A stretch of 64,000 nucleotides of DNA from Liolophura sinensis (GCF_032854445.1 NC_088306.1:2476373-2540372); one strand, 5' to 3'; counted from the first letter of the stretch, positions 1 to 11,850 are shown. The notes: a model not told the origin generated them from the letters alone. A program made the numbers and translations.

Positions 1-41
1 TACCTCATTAAATCGAATTTAATCGCCTACTTTGTTCAGCA

Positions 42-2150
42 TAAAAATAAATAAAAGAATAAATGATTTATGGCTTAACGCCACATGGGCAATATCAGCC
101 ATATCGTGGCGAGAAACAGTTGAACACTCGAGGCGGTGGAGGTTTTCGATATGGTAATAAAAACATTCACACTTAAAACAAAAAAGGTTGGACATGTTTA
201 AAATCAAATAAGATGAACCAAAACAGTTAAAATTTGAAAACCATTACATTTTTTTAAATAGTTTATCTAGAAAAACTGTACATGTGTCTTTAAAATATAT
301 GTGTATATTAATTTTTTAAAATTTATATCTTATAATAAAGACCAATGGCCCTCAAATAGCCAATGATAATATCTCCAGGGCAAAGCCCACACAGTCAACC
401 AGGATGTGTTTGAAGCCGTATTGAGCATCACATCCAACACATTCGGGACCACTGCTCCTATCCAGGATAAAATTGTGTGTTAGACGAAAATGCCCAACAC
501 GGCACCTCGTTAAAACGACTTGGTCTCTACGAGACATGGCACGAGTATAAGAATTATAGCCAATGACAGGATGAATAGCATGCAGTTTATTATGGACCTG
601 GAAATCCCATTCACCCTTCAGGAGGGGACGAATATATTTAAGAATGTTCGATTTAAAATCAGTATATGGGAATTTAACTTATGGATTTATTTAGGTCAGC
701 CTTTGCCTCTGCAGAAAAACATATGATACGGCCAGGAGTGCAGCCCTGGCCTCTGCAGAAAAGACAGATGAGGATGGAACACGCAGAGAAGTGACCCGCT
801 GCTCTAAGACAGCCACAACCGCAACTCTGTCCCCATCCTTTGACGCGACAGTATATATAAACTATAATTAATTACAATCCTCAATTTCAGCAAAACTTTA
901 CGGAATTATAAGAGGATCTGTAGTTCATTTTTTTTATAATTACGTAGATCAAATATTAGTTTTATACCTCGGTTATATAAAGAAGGCTCATTTGCCTCCA
1001 CGTATAAACTTTCTACTGGTGAAGTTCTAAAAGCACCAAGGCTGAGCCTCAAACCTTCGTAATGGGCCGGACCCAAACTTTTAATATACGACTTCCTTGC
1101 GGAACCGTAAATGATGGACCCATAGTCCAATTTAGACCTCACCACAGAACGAAATAGATTGAGAAAAACAGATCGGTCAGCACTCCAATCGGTACTAGAC
1201 ACGAACTTAATTATATCGAGAGCCTTTGTACATTTAGCCGTAAGCATTTTTATATGAGGTATAAAAGATAGCTTACTATCAAGTATTATACCTAGAAATT
1301 TTGTTTGTTCAACAAATTTAATCTGTTCACCACAAAAATTAAGCTCAGGGTCAAGATGAATTTTCCGTTTATTACAAAAATGCATACCGACGGTTTTAGA
1401 CGTTGAAATCTAAAACCGTTCTAAGTTGCCCATTTCTCGATCTTATTGAGACAAAGCTGCAACTGACGTTCGATATTATTCATATTCTTAGCTCGGTAGC
1501 ATATAAAGAAATCCTCCAGAAGTGCCTCTGTGCCAGATGTTAATGTTTTAACATTACCCCTACCTTAAACTGACGATCAGATAAAAATTCTGATATAAAT
1601 ATCAGCAAGGTCTTTTAAAATACCATATTTCCATGTGATGTCGTAGGCTTTTTCAAGGTCGAAAAATATCAACACCACATGTTCATTATTGATAAAACCA
1701 TCACGAATAAAGGTTTCAAATCGAACAAGGTCCTCCTCGGTAGACCTACCTTGCCGACAACCACACTGTATATCAGTTATTAAATTGCTGGTTTTTAAAA
1801 ACCAAACAAGTCTATCATTATTCATCCGCTCCATTGCCTTACAGACACAGCTGGTAAGGGCTATGGGACGGTAATTAGACGGATCCGTGTAATCCTTACC
1901 CGATTTACGAACCGGAATAATATACGCCTCCATCCATGAGGGTGGAAAATTGCCAGTCATGCAAATATCATAAAGCAAGTCCAAGAGAGTCTCCAGTGGC
2001 TCAGCGGAAAATGTTTGAGAAACTTATAATATACGTTATCAGGACGACACGCAGTATCGTGTGCCTTTTTTAATGCAATTTTAAGTTCATCGATAGTAAA
2101 AGGACGATTATAATTAAAAAAATTAATTAAGATCACTTAATTGAACACTG
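42..2150 (-). mobile_element. LINE copy A: I/Nimb-like non-LTR retrotransposon, decayed
   Basis: This is a 5'-truncated copy of an RNase H-bearing non-LTR retrotransposon, read on the minus strand. From its 5' side it shows reverse transcriptase at 1577-2100 (motif A as FFDLEKAYD near 1640-1670), a damaged motif C (LLEDF where YxDDF is expected, near 1510), the RT thumb (906-1385, with TKFLGIILDSKLSF), a shortened RNase H region (about 540-900) and a cysteine-rich tail (350-540, ECVGCDAQYG...HILVDC). About 200 bp present in copy B between thumb and RNase H is missing near 960. RT motif B is also missing near 1550. The low-coordinate end is the 3' UTR and runs into an AAATAAA/AATAAATG-type tail. 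It is not functional: stops and frameshifts break every domain. The clade name is inferred from domain order. Confidence 0.85.
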
Positions 2151-2269
2151 AAAAAGATCACACATCAGACACCTACTGCCTGATTGACCCATAAGGCACC
2201 GCCTCGTCCCGCGAACGAAATTTGAGAAATAATATTTGTTCTGTAAAGAGTGATGTTAAGGAGGAAATC

Positions 2270-2420
2270 GGGACCACACAGAGGAAGACGCGACCAAGCC
2301 GATTGATCGGACAGGGCCCATCCGACCTCCCGTCTCTCTGCTCCTGAGTGTGTTGGATGTGGTGCTCAATACGGTACCGAACACATTCTCATTGACTCTA
2401 TAGACTTTACCCATGTTCCA
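2270..2420 (+). mobile_element. LINE fragment, cysteine-rich carboxyl tail, opposite strand
   Basis: The plus strand encodes APECVGCGAQYGTEHIL followed by IDSIDFTH, matching the post-RNase H tail of LINE copies A and B (ECVGCDAEYGIKHILVDC). The second half of the C...C...H...C pattern is lost (C changed to S). It is the only plus-strand piece of this family in the window, and it is interrupted by the 42-bp tandem repeat that starts at 2406. Confidence 0.7.
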
Positions 2421-2531
2421 CCCATAAGCCATGCACCTCACATTTACTTTACCCATGTTCCACCCATAAGCCATGCACCTCACATTTACTTTACCCATGT
2501 TCCACCCATAAGCCATGCACCTCACATTTGC
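2406..2531. repeat. 42-bp tandem repeat, 3 copies
   Basis: Three almost identical 42-bp units begin TTTACCCATGTTCCACCCAT. Read on the minus strand the unit is an open 14-residue period. The near-identity of the copies shows recent expansion inside an old LINE fragment. Confidence 0.95.
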
Positions 2532-2574
2532 CCATGATAGAACAAATTGGGCACCATCATTATCATGTATTGAT

Positions 2575-2745
2575 TTTGATTTATTAGTGAATTCATGGAG
2601 TACTTTATATATTATAACAGAGTAACTGGAGAACATTAGCACCTTTTCATGACCACAGTTGGTCATTGACAAAGTGGATTGTATTTAATTATTGTCGATT
2701 ATCAAAAGCATTTGGGGCTAAATTTATACAGAAAAGGGTAAAATA
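2575..2745 (+). repeat. Diverged interspersed segment, shared with 12236-12390
   Basis: About 160 bp aligns over its whole length with 12236-12390. Shared blocks include the TTAGTGA...AGT.TTTATATAAT run, the ACATTAGCAC/ACGTTAGCAC run and the TATCAAA.GCATTTG run. Identity looks roughly 60 percent by eye. The family is unknown. Confidence 0.5.
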
Positions 2746-2749
2746 AACA

Positions 2750-3468
2750 AAAAGAGTTACGACTGAACCGTCCAATTACAGGACTAAAATACCGCTATAA
2801 ATTTGAAATCAACGGCCTAAAATGTTCGATCCTCGCTTTTAATCTATAACTGTTCATGTTAAAGTCGTTTGCTAAGTTTTAATTCCGTACGATACTGAAC
2901 ACAATTCGAGGCGGACTGACAGACGTGGGGTAAAACTATAATCTCCTAAGGTACAAATAAGCGAAAAGTAATACGCCTTGAACGGGACATTTTCCCTAAG
3001 GACTATTCCAGCCAAACAAGCTATAGCAGAAGACATTCATTGTATAAATAATGAATCTCAGGGTTTTCATTTTGTCAGGGTTTTTAGGCTTTAGAAAATG
3101 CTCATTATGTTTTTTATCAACAGAACAGAATAGTGGAGTATGTAACTGCGCTATTACAACCAGGCAAATAATTTCAGTTTGGCACTTTTGCTTATCCTTA
3201 CATGGATGTCTATATTCGAAATATTCTTGCTTTCGACCCAACTCAGAAACAGAGTTTTCATTCACGATAACTCATGAACTAGGCTGGTATACAATTTCGA
3301 TACTTAGTAAATTTACACAGCTGGTACATTTTTGATTTCTTTCTGGCATCAAAGAAAACTGTGATTCTTCTCTTTACACGAATCGGTTCTAATTCTTTTT
3401 ACTTCATATGGTTTCTTAGTTCTTCGCTGGTTTATGATGAAGCTTGTTGTGAAGAAGTGGCCTTGTGG
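2750..3468. other. No gene recognised
   Basis: The stretch has open frames of up to about 94 codons on both strands (2996-3335), but they overlap each other and carry no recognisable domain, so I do not call them genes. Confidence 0.5.
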
Positions 3469-3812
3469 TTTATCACGGATAATATTTATTCTGACGAGTT
3501 TATCACGGGTAATATCCATTCTGACGAGTTTATCACGGGTAATATCCATTGTAACGGGTTCATCACGGGTAATATCCATTCTGACGGGTTTATAAAGGGT
3601 AATATCCGCTCTGACGAGTTTATCATGTGTAATATCCATTCTGACGGGTTTATCACGGGTAATATCTCCTCTGACGGGTTTATCACGGATAATATCCATT
3701 CTGACGGTTTATCACGGGTAATATCCCCCCTGACGAGTTAATCACGGGTAATATCCATTCTATCGGGGTCATCACGGCTAATATCCATTCTGACGGGTTT
3801 ATCACCGGTCTT
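3469..3812. repeat. 30-bp minisatellite, 11 units plus a partial
   Basis: The unit is GTTTATCACGGGTAATATCC followed by ATTCTGACGG. Because the period is a multiple of three and the unit lacks stops in some frames, it yields artificial 10-residue-periodic reading frames on both strands (FITGNIHSDG on plus, MDITRDKPVR on minus). One unit has lost a base near 3705, which shifts the frame. I regard it as non-coding. Confidence 0.95.
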
Positions 3813-4177
3813 TAACGACGCCTAGATTTCAATTCAAATCTCCTTTATTACAAGTGATATTGTTCCATTGTACATCTTGTACTACGCTATTTTTCTTTCA
3901 GATGAACACGTTTGGGAATTGAAGGAGTTTTATAGTGGAATTGCAAGCCTGTTTAACTTTGAACTAATGTATATGTTGCACCTAATATTAGGTGCAGTCC
4001 AGTTTATAGGTGGAAGAAACCGGAGAAAACAAATTACTGACGTTTGCCAGTACCTGTAATACCGTGAGCCAGATCCGAACGTGTAACTTCATAAACCACG
4101 GTTTATTAAAAATAAGACAGGGAGAGGGGCCCTAATCATTCTTCAAAATGTTGCATCTTCTGTCTAAATGACTAAAT

Positions 4178-5000
4178 GTTAAATGTGATGACAACACAGC
4201 ATTCACAGTAATTCAAGACCAGTGACGTCCAGTAAATTGCAATTAACTTCACTGTATTTTCCTTTACTAGCACCTGGAAGCAAGAACCTTACTGTGGCTT
4301 GGAAGAAGACTACCAGACTTTTTCCCAAGCCTTAAAACAGTGTCTGGGCGAGGGTCTGTAATGCCATTCACGGAGTAGTTCCGCATAATAGCGATGTCTC
4401 GGGAGAGTATATTGTCGGCATCCGAAAAAGATATGCTCAACGTATGAGCTGTTTCCTTAGCATAAGAATGATCACAAATACCCGTATCATGTAAATGAAA
4501 TCTGTTTAAATAAGCATTCGTTTGAATGTTCCGGGTCCTCAGTCTGTTGCATAGGATTTCTGTTCGCCTGGAAGAAAGATTAACAAGGTGAGAATTAGAA
4601 ACAATGTTACTAAAATTATAAAAATATCTCCCTTTAGGGTAGGTGTCCCAGTCTTACTGCCAAATTGAAATAAAACTCTGCTTAAATATATATTTTGCTT
4701 CTAAAAAAGACACAGACACATGTTGAGTAATATGTAGTGAGACAGCGCTTGTTTCGCTATCTTGTCCGCCCATTCAATACCTGCAATACCATACTGACCT
4801 CAAACCGGTCTCCCTAAGGGGCGTGTAATTTGCTGCTATTTATGCATTTACATGAACAGTTAGAATAAAACGATAACTGAGGTAAACTAACAGAAAGCCA
4901 CATTTCACCGGTTACATGTGACCATTTGCCAGCTCTCATACTGTCATAGCTGCTTTGGTTTTTCTCTTTATGCTATACGTCTTAGTTATATTCCATCTGT
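4178..5000 (+). repeat. REP-A copy 1, split by a LINE insertion
   Basis: REP-A is an interspersed family about 300-400 bp long. Its left end reads TTAAATGTGATGG, and its right half carries ACCGGTTACGTGTGACCATT and GTCGCTGCTCTGGTTTTACT. Here the left part (4178-4275) and right part (4811-5000) are separated by LINE family 2 sequence, giving a relative age: REP-A first, then the LINE. It shows no tRNA-like promoter boxes and no obvious terminal inverted repeats. Confidence 0.8.
4276..4810 (-). mobile_element. LINE family 2 fragment (RNase H end and tail)
   Basis: The minus strand encodes the end of an RNase H domain (IEWADKIAKQALSH near 4770), then WDTYPKGRYFYNFSN, then a tail of the form RRTEILCNRLRTRNIQTNAY...C...H with further spaced residues. 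This layout is standard at the carboxyl end of RNase H-bearing LINEs, but the sequence differs from copies A-D, so it is another family. It contains stops and frameshifts, and it sits inside REP-A copy 1. Confidence 0.7.
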
Positions 5001-5555
5001 TACTCGCTTATTACTGTATATAAAGCCTGTGGGTGATAGATCGATTGCATATTTGAATTGAGCTACACTGTCCAAATAGTTTCTGTGCAGTGACAGTCAG
5101 CTGTGGATTCTGCCTGGTTTCCACTGTTCTGCATGTGAGCTAAGCAAGATTTTAAACCATTCTTTATCGACATGATTGATGAACACACAGTATAATGACG
5201 GTGACATTACAAGTTGATAATGGGCATCACAAGGCAGAAAACAACCATTAACACTGTGACTGACTTGTTAATAGTTTCATTTCCACGCCTCGTTCACTCT
5301 TATACGTGTATCTAACAGCTGCAATGAGCAGGTCAGTGCGAGGGCAGCGTCGTTACTCTTGGGATTTGGTCATGGTGGGGTGCACTTTAGAAATGCGTAT
5401 GTGTCACTTCATCAAGTTTCATTGCGTTACATACCGACGAGGACGTTACTTAGATCCAAGCCTTCTGCATAAAGCAGGCTTCTGTCGGTGGACTAAGCAT
5501 CCCCGACTAAGCCTGATCCCAATGCACTGGTGAATGTTAAAAATTATTAAATATG
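5001..5555. other. No gene recognised
   Basis: A 75-codon open frame at 5306-5533 (+) has no recognisable domain or convincing exon borders. Confidence 0.5.
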
Positions 5556-5800
5556 AGGAATTGTAGACCAGTGACGTGTAACAAATTGGTGGCAACATCA
5601 AAGAATTTCATCAAAGAATAACATCAAACCATTCTGCTGGAGGCGTCCAATTAGATTCCATATAGTCATTTACATGAACACTTCGAATAAAACCCAAACT
5701 CACATAAATTGACAGGAGGCGGTATTTCAACGGTTACAAGTGACCATTTGCCAATCACAACACTGTCGTCCCTATTCCGGTTTTTACTCTAAGTGCCTTA
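5556..5800 (+). repeat. REP-A copy 2
   Basis: Diverged copy with GTAGACCAGTGACGTGTAAC at the left and GTGACCATTTGCCAATCACA at the right. The left terminus is missing. Confidence 0.75.
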
Positions 5801-6824
5801 TATTATATTTGGAGACGTCGCTCGGGCCGTTGCATTTCCTGCACAAGAAAAGTCAAAAGTGAAGCGGAAGTGGCACGAAATCATGCCTTTTCCCTTCGAA
5901 TACAAGCAGGTATCTTTTGTCTTCAAACACATCACAAACAAACTTTAAGCTGTATTGTTTTTAACTTCATCAGGATGCACTTTGTAAATCCGCATCCTCC
6001 ACGCCTTATCATCACAGATTGATGCCAGGTTTCATGTTTTGCTTAAAAAAAAAAAAAAAAAAATTCCACATATGTTTACATATACGCTATGTATCAAAAC
6101 AGACATCCGTATTTCAGCCTTCAACAAAATTGGCTTATTCCCACAACGACAATTAACACTGATGCCAGTTTATTCACACATTGCTTATTTATGTTATACT
6201 TTCGCCGAGTTTTATTTCTTGGCTGATTTTATTTGAATTGTTTGAGATAGAGGACAGTACGACATACTTCTCTGACATTACGTCTGGTTAACTGTTTTAA
6301 GTGAAAAGAAATACGAAATTCTACGACCAAATATAAAGTTTCTCTGTTTGGCCAACCTAGTGTGAAATAGATGAAGCTGCTCCGCAAGAAAAAAAGATCA
6401 CCTTTGTACAGAGAATTATTAAAAAAGTTAAACAGCCACCGCTTTTATTAAATAAGTGCATGTGTCCTCACCGAAGATTTTTTCGCTTTCACGATCAAAT
6501 ATGCCAACACCTACATGTAAATATCAAGAAAACTTTAGTCTGCAAATTTAAATGAATACCAGTCGGCTTGCCACAATATCTGTTTTGAATCGTCTTGTGG
6601 GAAAACTGTTCATGTATTATTTTGCAAATACTAAAACCCTTAAACTAACAAAAAGTAAGCTCCGCTAATTTAGTGGAAAGAGGCTGGAATCAACCCCACT
6701 TACATGCACAACATGCCATTCCTGGAAACCCATTTCTTCTCGAATGGCCATAAGTCCATATGTCTGATTCAGTTATGGCCTTTGAGCGAGTTTTCGCAAA
6801 ATAAATAAAATTATAAATTGCAGA
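5801..6824. other. No gene recognised; poly(A) run
   Basis: An uninterrupted A run of about 19 lies at 6044-6062. The surrounding sequence is AT-rich, with nothing gene-like seen on either strand. Confidence 0.5.
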
Positions 6825-7025
6825 CAACATCCCTGCATTTTATAACATAAATCTGCCATGGTGCTATGCGGAGTATAAATTTACTACCATTTAAGAATTT
6901 ATATGAAGACAGAATAAAATCCTCACTGAGGTAAACCGAAAAGGCTGTATTGTTCAATTTACGTGTGACCATTTTCCAGTTATCACACTGTCGTCGCTGC
7001 TCTGGTTTTACTCTCTAAGGCCTTA
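6825..7025 (+). repeat. REP-A copy 3
   Basis: Right-hand two thirds of the family, ending GTCGTCGCTGCTCTGGTTTT then ACTCTCTAAGGCCTTA. The left terminus is missing or too diverged. Confidence 0.75.
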
Positions 7026-7737
7026 TACGCATTACAGATTGCATGCCCTTGACCGGGTCAACGGATCAGAGATGCCAAGTAAACTTCGCAGCACGAGCCC
7101 GATAATCACCAATCATCAACATGTATATTACGAAAGAGAGAAGTTCCATTTGCATTCCATACAACATCGATATAGCGAATTCGCACAAATGAGGATAGAT
7201 TAGCCCGACGATAACACACCGTAAAATCCTTAGGTTTTATTGATGTCCATCACGAAACTTAAAGCCCGATGGACTAGATGTCAAAACATTATATTGCAGT
7301 AGCAACAATGAAGCTGGTATTACCCTTCAGATAATGTGAAGCGGCCATAATGACATGGAAGTGCGCCCGAAGAATCTGAACGTTCTATCAATATCTGGAA
7401 ATTGTACTCGTTATGTAACCATAGACATTTAGAATGGTTTGACGGAAAGTCTTTGATACGCTATAGCTGTGCTGTCATCATAAACGCAGTTATACGTATA
7501 TAATGATCCTACTGTATAGATTGTTCTAAAACGATGGGTATTTTATGGCGTTAAGCTTGTTATTGTTGCTATTCTTGTGAAAGCAACATGTGGAGAGAAG
7601 ACAAATGATCGACTAAGGAGCACTGGGTGGCCTTCATTGATCTCTGTGAAAGTGGATATATTGCTTTCACCGCCTTTGTAACTTGGAAGCAAACACTCAC
7701 CACCATTCCGGTGAATAATAGCATCGAACCCTTTTAT
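7026..7737. other. No gene recognised
   Basis: Mixed-composition spacer with no domain-bearing reading frame and no repeat recognised. Confidence 0.4.
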
Positions 7738-7870
7738 ATTGTGAGGAAACTGCGCAGAACCCAGGGAAAAACCCATGACCATCCACGGGTTGCTGAGAAC
7801 CATCTCATGCAAGGTCGGAGAGGAAGCCAGCATGAGCTGGACGAACTCAGAGCAACCGCACAGCGAAGAC
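7738..7870 (-). repeat. tRNA-derived SINE, diverged copy
   Basis: The minus-strand body of the SINE is recognisable from CCATGACCATCCACGGGTTG and GGAGAGGAAGCCAGCATGAG. The tRNA-like head and the A-rich tail are lost. Overlapping open frames on both strands are by-products. Confidence 0.75.
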
Positions 7871-7939
7871 TCTTGCCTATCCATGCCCTGGTGCAACTAA
7901 AGAGAAGTGCACCAATGAGAAGGCTTGATATTTAAGTTT

Positions 7940-9130
7940 TTGGCGCTCATAACATCGCACATTGTAAAAGCTATAGTTTGATGTGTCTAATCAAATGTTT
8001 CGACACGTACAGTTATAATCACTGTGAATTAAAAGAGTGAATTTTATTGTGATGCTAATTTGATTGATGAACTGGTCGAGGGGAAATTGGAATTTACATG
8101 TTGGTAAAACGCGATAAATTAGTAGTAGTTGTAGATCGGTTTGCGGCAAACCCGTGCTGATTGTAACGGAATAAATATGATATACCACTTTTTCGAAAGA
8201 CGATCACAGACAGCAACTATATATGTCTGAGATTGGATATGTTATGCGTGATCACCTGGAGATAGGTAAAACATGTAATAATAAAACTCTCAAGGAAATT
8301 AAATAGAACCGAAATTTACTGAAAATAAATGAAAGGGGCACACACTTGTTAGAACACTCCCTGAATAACCTATCCGGGACACAGTCAGGGTGAACAGCCC
8401 TTTGTATGTCTAGACTATTGGCGACGCGTTTAAGGGTCAGCCCTTCAGCTGATTGTTGGCAGGCTAAAATGGCTGCCAGTTAAGGTAGTACTTTCTATAA
8501 ACTGAACTCTTCTGTATCCAGGACTATTACATAACTCACATTTGGACAGAATAAAGCACACCCCTCCTAAAATAATGGAACACACTTTACACTGCAGTCG
8601 TACCAACACTATTGCATCATATACCGGCAAATTGGCAACCACCACACATCTTCATTGTAACGTGGAGACAATTAAAAAATCGAGAAGATAAAGATTGAGT
8701 GAAGGCGCAATTGAGAACGAACAGGGTACGTGAAAAGAATTTAACTGATTATTTAATGTTCCAAAACAAACGCTCCCGCTGACACTTCCGCCATGTTTGA
8801 AAGCGAGGGAGTCGTGAATTTGTCTCGTCAACGTTTTACTTTGTAAAAACGGTCAGTCACTATTAACCACACTCTGGAAAATTTCAATGTGCTCATTAAA
8901 GTTAAATTCACATGAATGTTGATGCTGTGGTGGGAAACTTCACATTTCACTGTAAAACAGACACGATGTTTACACACATCCTCTTACGGCTGCAGGATAC
9001 AAAATGCCGATGTCAGTTCTGCACAAAATACGAAACATCATGTTACCGAAGTTTTCATTGGCTACTCGTAAGAATCGTGTAAATAAAATAGTGGTTAAAA
9101 ACTGTTCGTTAAAACATTAGGAATAATGTT
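7940..9130. other. Mostly empty; one possible promoter
   Basis: Apart from the ATGGCGG context at 8780-8800 (minus) nothing is recognised. A 66-codon minus-strand frame at 8445-8645 is cysteine-containing but matches no family I know. Confidence 0.4.
8753..8794 (-). CDS. Candidate first exon with MAEVSAGAF start
   Basis: On the minus strand an ATG sits in AAACATGGCGGAAGTG, a Kozak-like and YY1-type context, directly followed by an ETS-like CGGAAGTG. The frame encodes 13 codons before TAA, so if it is real it must be spliced within that stretch. This combination often marks starts of housekeeping genes in animals. No downstream exon was identified with confidence at lower coordinates, and the call rests on context only. 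Confidence 0.25.
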   Translation of the reverse strand: MAEVSAGAFVLEH

Positions 9131-9133
9131 AAA

Positions 9134-9375
9134 TTCTCGGGGAATTCTTTTTCAGGCAAATTCTTATGCGAAAACAGCACTGCATGCACATGGGTTAGTA
9201 GGCTGCACATGGATTAGTATTTCTGGGGGAATCTTTTTTCACACAAATTCTGATGCGAAAATAGCACTTCATGCACATGGGTTAGAAGGCTGCACATGGG
9301 TTAGTATTTCTCCTGGAATTTTTTTACGCAAATTCTAATGCGAAAACAGTACTGCATGCATGCGAGTTAGTAGCC
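9134..9375. repeat. 87-bp tandem repeat, about 2.8 copies
   Basis: Units start at 9134, 9221 and 9308. Each carries CAAATTCT.ATGCGAAAA and GCATGCACATGGGTTAG blocks. Internally each unit also repeats GGCTGCACATGG-like words. Confidence 0.9.
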
Positions 9376-10271
9376 TATAGACCATGCCCCTCATCTATAA
9401 ATAAATGCATTGGTCCTCCAAGCAATCAGAAGGCTTTGTTATGTAATCCCAGAACAACTTGCTTGAAGTAATGATACTTCATTTAGGAAAGTACAATTAG
9501 GAAGAAATCAATGTGTTGGTGGAGACTCTTTGTGTATTGTAAGGAATGCCGGGCAAAGTTTATTTCAATATCAGTCGAATGTCTATGCTTTGCATTCCGC
9601 CACTATCCCCAGCCCGGGATAAAATAACGTTAAACCTATGTAAATGCCTGTGCAAACAACATGTCCCTCCTCGACTCCATCCTCCAACACTAAGACAGCA
9701 TTAGATGACAATTAAAAGCGTTTTTGACCTCCAAGATGTACAGTATCTTCGATTGGGGACAATTTCGTGAAACAACGAAGGTCTATCTCGGATACATTTT
9801 TTTTTCACAGAGAAACGCAAACAAAAATGTAACACATTAAACAATACACACTATCAAATGTTTAAGACATATAACATACAAGAGATCGATAAAAAAGGTA
9901 CATTTTCAAGATTAAAATATTTGTTGATTAAAAATGTTATACATTATATACTGTTGTTATACATGATGGCCTGGCTACCTTTAAACATTCAGCTCATTGC
10001 CTTTAAACATAAACTCATCTATTGGATAGAGTACATTCATTTACTCTATATACATGATACGTCCATTCCTTTTCAAAACGTTCACAGTACGAGGGGCGAC
10101 AGCTTGTGATGCAATTTTATTTCATCGTTGGGCCAATATTTTCTTTCTTTATTTGTCACTATTGTATATCCTGCAAATTGTCTGATTCTTATTCGAGCCA
10201 TACATCACCTCGAAATCCTTAATATAATATTTTCCGATGGACTACCTTTTGCATTGTTTTTATGTGATTGT
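9376..10271. other. No gene recognised
   Basis: AT-rich spacer. The 83-codon plus-strand frame at 9858-10109 is low in complexity and has no domain. Confidence 0.5.
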
Positions 10272-10690
10272 ATGTTAAATGTGATGGCTGCCCAGCACTT
10301 TGAGTAATTCTAGACCACTGACGTCTAGTATATCGCAATTCCTGCGTGCAGTCAATGCAACATCACTGCGTTTATTAACCTAATTCTCCTGAAGGCAAGG
10401 TGCTAGGAGCCGTGTCAATTGTTACTACTTATGCATTTACATGAACAGTTGGAATAAAATCCTGACTGAGGTAGACTGACAAGAGGCCGTATTTTACTTT
10501 CTAACCTCTAGCCGTATTTCACCGGTTACGTGTGACCATTTGCCAGGTATCACTCTGTCGTAGCTGCTCTGGTTTTTCTCCCTATGCTCTAGCCGTATTT
10601 CACGGGTTACGTGTGACCATTTGCCAGTTATCACACAGTCGTCACTGTTCTGGTTTTACTTTTTATGTTTAATTTAACGCTGCGCGTCTT
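10272..10690 (+). repeat. REP-A copy 4, near full length with internal duplication
   Basis: The most complete copy in the window. It starts TTAAATGTGATGGCTGCCCA and extends to GTCTTTAATTATATTC. The segment CTAGCCGTATTTCAC...CTCTGGTTTTTC is duplicated in tandem (about 10508-10594 and 10595-10670), giving a period near 87 bp. Confidence 0.85.
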
Positions 10691-10813
10691 TAATTATATT
10701 CTAAATGCTAGTCCTTGACACACGCTTTAATTTGGACTGTAAACTTCTACTTTGCTATGGTATAGGTACAAATGACATTGCCCCTGTCCTGGGATTTGTT
10801 GAATTACGTAAGG

Positions 10814-10878
10814 AGTTGCAATACAACTGATGCTGATTGAATAAAACTGATGCTGATTGCAATACAACTGATGCTGAT
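10814..10878. repeat. 22-bp tandem repeat, 3 units
   Basis: The unit is built on AACTGATGCTGATTGCAATA, with one unit reading GAATAA instead of GCAATAC. Confidence 0.85.
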
Positions 10879-11399
10879 CAACTACTCGCATACTGTATAC
10901 GGGAACTGCGCATTCGGAGTTGCACTCGAGGCACAGACGTGACGTGGCTGACGATATTACTTCATGAAGATCATCCAGACATCCGTGTACAAACAGGGAA
11001 AAGTTAAGAATAGATTAAATTGATTGGCGTTTACGCCTGGCTCAGAAATTTTACACAAAGAAGTTATAACGGCGATAAGGTTTATGGGTGAAAAAAAAAC
11101 GGTGTGCCCGGTGTGAGCCATCACTCTTAGCAAAACTGCTTTCAAAATAAAATGTGAGCTGGTTTCGAAGCAGTGACCTCATGGGATAAGGGCCTGAAAT
11201 CGAGGAAAGTCATCTGAGCTAGAGCAGGGTTTGCAAGAAATAAGCAATGCCTGCACTTTTAGTAAGATTTTGTAGAGTTAACTTTTCGGTCAATTAAACC
11301 AGACATTACAGGATTTCGATACGGATTTCTTTCATTCGCCTAGAACATTTAATGCGCCTTTCCAGCGTCATTGAAAAGTGTTGACTTATTCTCCTTGCC

Positions 11400-11545
11400 T
11401 GAACCCGTCTTCATTTGGCACTTTCTTAATTCTTTGGTGGTTTGTGTTGAACGTTGTTTTGGGAATTGTTCTTGCCATTGTTGACCTGAAATGTCCATTT
11501 CTGGTTGACTTCTGGTTTACGAATGTCCGTTTTAACGCATAGATT
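11400..11545 (+). repeat. REP-B copy 1
   Basis: REP-B is an interspersed family with the core words TTGTTTTGGGAATTG, CTTGCGATTATTGACC and GTATACGAATGTC. This copy reads GTGTTGAACGTTGTTTTGGG...GTTTACGAATGTCCG. An open minus-strand frame across it (11386-11703) is a by-product. Confidence 0.7.
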
Positions 11546-11744
11546 GATATGATTGTGGATGAAAACATCACCAGTAAATTTGCATTATCTTTGTCTTTTG
11601 ACACCTTAACAAAAAATAGATTCTGGAAGTTGCTTCTTAGGTAGTATAAACTTGCAAATTGAGGCAAATTACTTTGAAACATAATTTCTATTAGCTTTCC
11701 CAATTTGTCCGTGAAGGAACCTCAAGCGGTTAACACCTTAGTGG

Positions 11745-11850
11745 ATTCTTTGGCTGAGAAGCCCCTCAACAATGCGGTCACGATGAGTTCAAGTCCAGTT
11801 CGTAGTGGCTTCTCCCGTCGTACTACGGCGTAAAACATCAATAAAATAAA
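11745..11850 (+). repeat. tRNA-derived SINE, short copy with internal deletion
   Basis: Carries the box B-like GAGTTCAAGTCC and CAATGCGGTC, then jumps to CGTACTACGGCGTAAAACAT and an AATAAAATAAATGA tail. The middle of the SINE is deleted. Confidence 0.75.

Noticed and set aside
1389-1417. 10-bp stem hairpin CGGTTTTAGA...TCTAAAACCG
   Set aside because: It lies in LINE RT coding sequence and is degraded in copy B, so it is probably incidental.
3349-3741. 116- and 126-codon frames on opposite strands
   Set aside because: Both are created by the 30-bp minisatellite; the residue period equals the unit.
11386-11703. 105-codon minus-strand frame
   Set aside because: It overlaps REP-B copy 1 and has no domain.
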